Assembly (NCBI GenBank): GCA_030141585.1
Contig: JAQIFP010000044.1
Span: 1 to 12,907 of the forward strand
DNA from: Ophryocystis elektroscirrha
Taxonomy: Eukaryota; Apicomplexa; Conoidasida; Neogregarinorida; Ophryocystidae
DNA: 12,907 bases
Reading direction: 5' to 3'
In this document: one piece after another, positions 9,809 through 12,907 of the stretch
Numbering within the stretch: position 1 is the first letter of the stretch
Layout: each line of letters opens with the position of its first letter
The notes under the pieces: generated by a model
The model's input: the letters and a program-made list of their open reading frames with translations, nothing else
What the model was told of the DNA's origin: nothing
Database searches by the model: none
Translations under genes and position numbers: made by a program

Positions 9809-10227
9809 TTATACCATATTTTTTTTTTTTATAGCTTAATCATACTCCACAACAAGTAGAAAACATTAACTATAACAACTAGTGGTACACCACAAAAAGA
9901 AAAGAGACTATCAATTAGATTATACTATAAATTACTTAATTTTTTATATCTTTGAAAAATGCAAATATTTCATACAAACATAAATCGGTTTTTTTGCAAA
10001 ATCTTCCAAAAAAAAATATAGTTTTAAAATGCAACCAAAAATATGTTTTAAATTTAGATTTTTCTTAAATTATATAGTTTTTATTAATATAGCTATTTGT
10101 TTATTTAATAATTGCATAAAAAACCAAATAATATTGAGTAAACAGACCGCAGATGCTAATCGTATAAAATTATTTAGCAATTACACTCCACATATATTGT
10201 AAACTCATTTTTTTTGATTATATGTAA
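9809..10227. promoter_or_regulatory. Divergent intergenic region, presumed shared promoter area
   Basis: These 419 bp separate the start codons of two divergent genes (801-residue protein on minus, TLC protein on plus), so both promoters should lie here. The region has a 12-T run at 9820-9831, several A/T runs and a 57-codon ORF at 10029-10202. No confident promoter motif can be named from sequence alone. Confidence 0.45.
10029..10202 (+). CDS. Candidate small secreted protein or upstream ORF, 57 residues
   Basis: ATG to TAA with no intron. The N-terminus has a basic start (MQPKICFKFR) followed by a hydrophobic core (FFLNYIVFINIAICLF), the pattern of a signal peptide or signal anchor. The rest is polar (SKQTADANRIKLFSNYTPH). 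The second half is richer in G and C than the intergenic DNA around it. The stop lies 25 nt before the ATG of the TLC protein. It could be a real small gene, an uORF on the TLC transcript, or chance. No splice route was found that joins it in frame to the TLC protein. Confidence 0.3.
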   Translation: MQPKICFKFRFFLNYIVFINIAICLFNNCIKNQIILSKQTADANRIKLFSNYTPHIL

Positions 10228-11577
10228 ATGAAAATAGATACAGTATTTCAAACGTTATTAGTGAATATATTTATAACGGGCACATTTCTATCAATCGTTG
10301 AATTTCATAAGGAAGCACAAATTGATTTACCTAATACTTTACCTTGCCCCGTACATCATTTTTTATACTCCATTCCTATAGCAGTTGTATTCATCATTTT
10401 AAGATATTTTTTGATATCTATTGTCAGAAACTATGAGAGCTCACTAGTAAATAAAGGGTAAGAACTATAAAAAAAATTGAAATGACAAAAGGTTATATTA
10501 TTAATTATTTTATGTGTAGAGCGCTTAATAAGTCACAATATGAGTTAAAAGTTGATAGATTCAGCCATAATTTGTATCAGTTCATTTATCATTTAATCAC
10601 TACTGCTGTTATATATAATAAGTTGAAGCCACAGGTTTTTTTCCCCGTGGAGTTGGGGGGGTATAATCCTTTAAAGTCAATAGCTATACATTATGAAGTA
10701 CTAAGTGGAGTTCCATGGCATACTCAAAATACATTACAAACATACTTTATCGTAACAGCTGGTTTTCATTTGTCTCAAATATTTGCTTTGATCGTTACAA
10801 GATTTCACTATTACGTGTATTTTTGGGAAATGGCTGTTCGAATCTCACTTATAGCTTTATTTTTAATATTTGGATATATTCACAAGTTTTTGATTCCGGG
10901 ATCATTAATACTATTAATTCATGACGGTTGTGATGTTTTAACGTTTGCATGCAAGACTCTAGCAGATACGTCGTTTAAAAAGTCAACTTTCGCTTTGGGT
11001 GTATTGCTTATTTTAATTTGGTTGTATGCTAGGATATATTGTATAGCAAAACTTATTATTGCTCCATTAATTTATCGTATTGAGTTAATCGGTTTTACAG
11101 CTAACGCGCGTCTAAACTTATTTTTGTCATTGTTATTGTATCTATTTTTTATGAATATATACTGGTAAGCTATAAATAAAATATTTTCTTATATGCATAT
11201 TTCAAATATAATTCAATATATAGAATTAATTACACTAGCGTCAAAAATAAAAAGGAAAAAGACATTTTCCGCTAACTTTTATTCTATGTATATACAGATT
11301 ATTGACAGCATGATTTAACTGTTTTTAATTAACTCATAAACTACGTATATGTTTACAAATTTACCTAAATAATATAGTTTGTATAAATTTGCTATATTAC
11401 ATAATATCATATTCAATAGTAAGCTATTAAATCTTGAAGCTTATTACCGTATTAGCTTGGTTTAACTAATTGTATTCTAGGTTCGCATTAGCAGTAAAAT
11501 CATGTTCCATATTCATCGTAAAAGGAAGAGTTGAAGATTTACATAATCCAAGTCTCCCAAAACAAAAACATCACTAG
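10228..11577 (+). CDS. Ceramide-synthase-like TLC/Lag1 membrane protein lacking the double histidine
   Basis: Proposed as join(10228..10457, 10520..11164, 11481..11577), 323 residues; phases GG|A (Gly) and TG|G (Trp) both work. It is a multi-span ER membrane protein of the TLC family, whose canonical members N-acylate sphingoid bases. There is an extra N-terminal hydrophobic stretch (about 6-25) and a TM span near 47-66 (SIPIAVVFIILRYFL). The TLC core follows: DRFSHNLYQFIYHL (89-102), TYFIVTAGFHLSQIFAL (151-167) and HDGCD (211-215). Where active enzymes have HH, this protein reads WEMAVRISLIAL (179-190), with Arg184-Ile185 at the expected position. The HDxxD pair is kept. The last exon adds FALAVKSCSIFIVKGRVEDL, a typical Lag1-type tail. 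It may be a non-catalytic paralogue, as described for a divergent Toxoplasma ceramide synthase (from memory). Confidence 0.78.
10458..10519 (+). other. 62-nt intron of the TLC gene
   Basis: Donor GTAAGA, acceptor ATGTGTAG. Retention gives a TAA immediately after Gly77. Removal joins NKG to ALNKSQYELKV in frame, just before the conserved TLC region. Confidence 0.75.
11165..11480 (+). other. Intron of the TLC gene before its last exon
   Basis: A 316-nt intron (donor GTAAGC inside the TGG-TAA context, acceptor ATTCTAG). Without it the protein would stop at Trp292. With it the frame gains 31 residues resembling the family's C-terminal end. AT-rich, nothing else seen. Confidence 0.72.
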
Positions 11578-11579
11578 AT

Positions 11580-11583
11580 AAAA
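11580..11583 (-). terminator. RNA polymerase III oligo-T terminator of tRNA-Glu
   Basis: The transcript strand reads C then TTTT directly after the discriminator base of the tRNA. This is a minimal Pol III stop, starting 3 bp from the TAG of the opposing TLC gene. Confidence 0.75.
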
Positions 11584-11595
11584 GTTCCAGTGCCG

Positions 11596-11606
11596 GGAAT
11601 TGAACC
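11596..11606 (-). promoter_or_regulatory. B box of tRNA-Glu internal Pol III promoter
   Basis: GGTTCAATTCC matches the B-box consensus GGTTCRANNCC exactly. Confidence 0.93.
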
Positions 11607-11639
11607 CGGGTCTCTCGGGTGAGAGCCGAGTATCCTAAC

Positions 11640-11650
11640 CGACTAGACTA
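11640..11650 (-). promoter_or_regulatory. A box of tRNA-Glu internal Pol III promoter
   Basis: TAGTCTAGTCG fits the A-box pattern TRGYNNANNNG. Confidence 0.9.
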
Positions 11651-11742
11651 CACTGGATTGCTAAGTTTTCTGTTATAAGTATATATTTGTATATACGTTT
11701 CTAAGTGTTATTAGTTCAGTTGAACTAAAAAAAAAATTATAA

Positions 11743-12703
11743 TTAAACTTGCGCAGTTTTGGAGATTTGCTTCTTTTTAAGAAGTTTTTCTTTTTTCTTA
11801 AGCTGTTCATTTGCAGTATACTAAGAATTATATATAATCGTATAAATTTTCTTACTTCAATGCGCTGTAGTAATCTTTTATGTTTTTTACTTAAAAGGAC
11901 TTTTCTGCGCTCAATTTCTTCTTGCTGTTTTTTCAATAATTTTCTGCAATAGAAAAAATAATTACACCTTTTTAGAAGTACCTTTGTTTCTTTTTATCAT
12001 CGTTGAGAGTATTTGACTCGGTCTGAACAATTTGACTCTAAGTAAATTAAATGCATAAGAAAATTTTTATACATAAGAAATAGTAAATCCATTAATTATA
12101 CACTTAATTAATAACTTTCTATAGTCGTATAATTTTATGCAAAAAACCCAATAATAATAAGGTTGATAAGAACTTGTAATAATTGATCCAATGAGTTTAA
12201 AAAACGTAGTAGAATTCTTAATGCACAGAAATAGCTATATAGTTGATTAATATCACATTTATATTATATAATCTGTCTAAACTTCTTACTTGACTTTTGG
12301 TATCTTCCTCTGAATCTGATTCTAAATTGGAGGTATTAGGTGCAATTTCATTGAGTTGAAGACTTTTATATATGTCATTGACATCTGGCGTTTTCGTAAC
12401 GAAGGGAGAATAATGAAAAGGAAGTTTGGCACCAGGCCTGTATGGGTACGTGGGAAGAAGCTTGCCTGCATTTATCGAATCAAAAATCCATTGAGGCTGT
12501 ATGAAGTCACGATCAGGAAGGTTTTTATGATGATCTGATAACATTTACACAGCAACTTTACTTTACCCGTTAAGTTTCTGTCTATAATTTGATGAGTTAT
12601 GTTTTTAGAGTCTTCTGGTTCGGAATAACCTATAGCTTGCCAAAATACATTTTTAGCTCCACAACTAATAAGTAACATTGCTGTTACAAACAAAGGTACT
12701 TCT
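11743..12703 (-). CDS. PES1: Pescadillo homolog, C-terminal half (5' partial)
   Basis: Proposed as complement(join(11743..11820, 11856..11943, 11982..12037, 12290..12534, 12567..>12703)), 201 residues with all phases matching. Pescadillo (Nop7) is a nucleolar 60S assembly factor that works with Bop1 and WDR12 in animals, and with Erb1 and Ytm1 in yeast. Visible: most of the BRCT domain, opening with REVP, then NITHQIIDR, then [18 protein letters not shown] and LPFHYSPF, all hallmark phrases of the family. An acidic stretch (LESDSEED) and a Lys/Glu-rich basic coiled tail follow, ending at a TAA. The first Arg codon is split with an exon beyond the window. For the last exon the acceptor at 11821 was chosen because it keeps the family-like TANEQL and gives a 35-nt intron; an acceptor at 11803 also keeps the frame. 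Confidence 0.92.
12535..12566 (-). other. 32-nt intron in the Pescadillo BRCT domain
   Basis: GTAAAG donor and TTATCAG acceptor. Removal joins DRNLT to [11 protein letters not shown] through the split codon G|AT and restores the BRCT domain. Retention shifts the frame (32 is not a multiple of three) and loses QPQW. Confidence 0.88.
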
Positions 12704-12907
12704 CTAAAATAAAACAAGTTATTATTTTCAGTAATTATTTCTTAATTACAAAAAATAAATAAGTATATACATTAAAATTCACTTTATAGTAATAAATATT
12801 ATTAGTTTGATTATTATAATACATATTATTACTATTATTATCAATATTCTTATAATTACTAATCTTATTATATCTATTATTGTTATTATTATTAATATTA
12901 TTATTAT
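12704..12907 (-). other. Incomplete intron of Pescadillo, ATT-rich
   Basis: From the acceptor TTTTAG to the window end there is no coding sequence on the minus strand matching the expected upstream part of Pescadillo. From about 12785 onward the DNA is a degenerate ATT/TTA trinucleotide repeat. Confidence 0.7.

Larger units (their letters stand above)
11585..11657 (-). tRNA. tRNA-Glu (anticodon CTC)
   Basis: A 73-nt cloverleaf with no intron. The acceptor stem TCCAGTG/CACTGGA pairs fully, with A as discriminator. The anticodon stem CTCGG/CCGAG closes a seven-base loop CTCTCAC, giving anticodon CTC (at 11621-11623), which reads GAG. The T stem CCGGG/CCCGG closes TTCAATT. CCA is not encoded, as usual for a nuclear eukaryotic gene. 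It lies on the same strand as Pescadillo, 85 bp downstream of its stop, and is antisense to the 3' untranslated region of the TLC gene. Confidence 0.97.

Noticed and set aside
10199..10243. Splicing the 57-codon ORF to the TLC protein as its first exon
   Set aside because: The only plausible donor (GTAAAC at 10199) is phase 2, and none of the nearby acceptors (10239, 10243) restores the TLC frame.
11711..11728. Palindrome TTAGTTCA-GT-TGAACTAA as a terminator or hairpin
   Set aside because: The two-base loop is too small for a stable hairpin, and eukaryotic mRNA ends do not need one. It may be a chance AT-rich palindrome.
11803..11820. Acceptor at 11803 (AACAG) for the last Pescadillo exon
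   Set aside because: It keeps the frame but drops six residues (YTANEQ) that resemble the family. The upstream acceptor gives a 35-nt intron like the others. Not fully excluded.

Overview
The window is nuclear DNA of a very AT-rich, intron-rich eukaryotic microbe. Evidence for this: spliceosomal introns that all start GTA and end CAG or TAG, a eukaryote-type tRNA gene with internal A and B boxes, no encoded CCA and an oligo-T end, and five genes that are clearly eukaryotic. The standard code fits: TAA and TAG end the genes, and no in-frame TGA lies inside any joined reading frame. The overall character suits an apicomplexan or a related protist, but this is an inference from composition and gene content; no feature proves the lineage.

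Layout. (1) 1-4832, plus strand: the 3' part of a 12-or-more-exon gene. It encodes a low-complexity linker, a coiled coil and a complete C-terminal alpha-adaptin-type appendage (endocytic adaptor). (2) 4923-6973, plus strand: a two-exon DEAD-box-type RNA helicase most like Dbp6/DDX51, with DEYD in motif II. (3) 6992-9808, minus strand, tail to tail with the helicase: a two-exon gene for an unrecognised 801-residue helical protein that appears to contain two diverged copies of one module. (4) 9809-10227: divergent intergenic region with a small signal-peptide-like ORF. (5) 10228-11577, plus strand: a three-exon ceramide-synthase-like (TLC/Lag1) membrane protein lacking the usual double histidine. 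(6) 11585-11657, minus strand: tRNA-Glu(CTC), ending 7 bp from the ceramide synthase stop codon. (7) 11743-12703 and beyond the window, minus strand: the 3' half of Pescadillo (PES1/NOP7).

Exons were joined by hand. The tests used were phase continuity, removal of in-frame stops and agreement with the protein family. Several joins are confirmed by homology: the 31-nt intron at 4413-4443 restores the appendage platform, the one at 12535-12566 restores the Pescadillo BRCT domain, and the final exon at 11481-11577 restores the ceramide synthase tail. The 19 complete introns fall into two size groups, seven of 31-38 nt and eleven of 137-686 nt, with one of 62 nt between.

How the genes relate: two products (Dbp6/DDX51-like helicase and Pescadillo) belong to 60S ribosomal subunit assembly in the nucleolus. 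The others serve membrane traffic (appendage adaptor), sphingolipid-related membrane biology (TLC protein) and translation (tRNA). They lie on both strands with very short spacers (90, 18, 7 and 85 bp), so this is a compact housekeeping stretch with AT-rich sequence concentrated in introns, not an accessory island.
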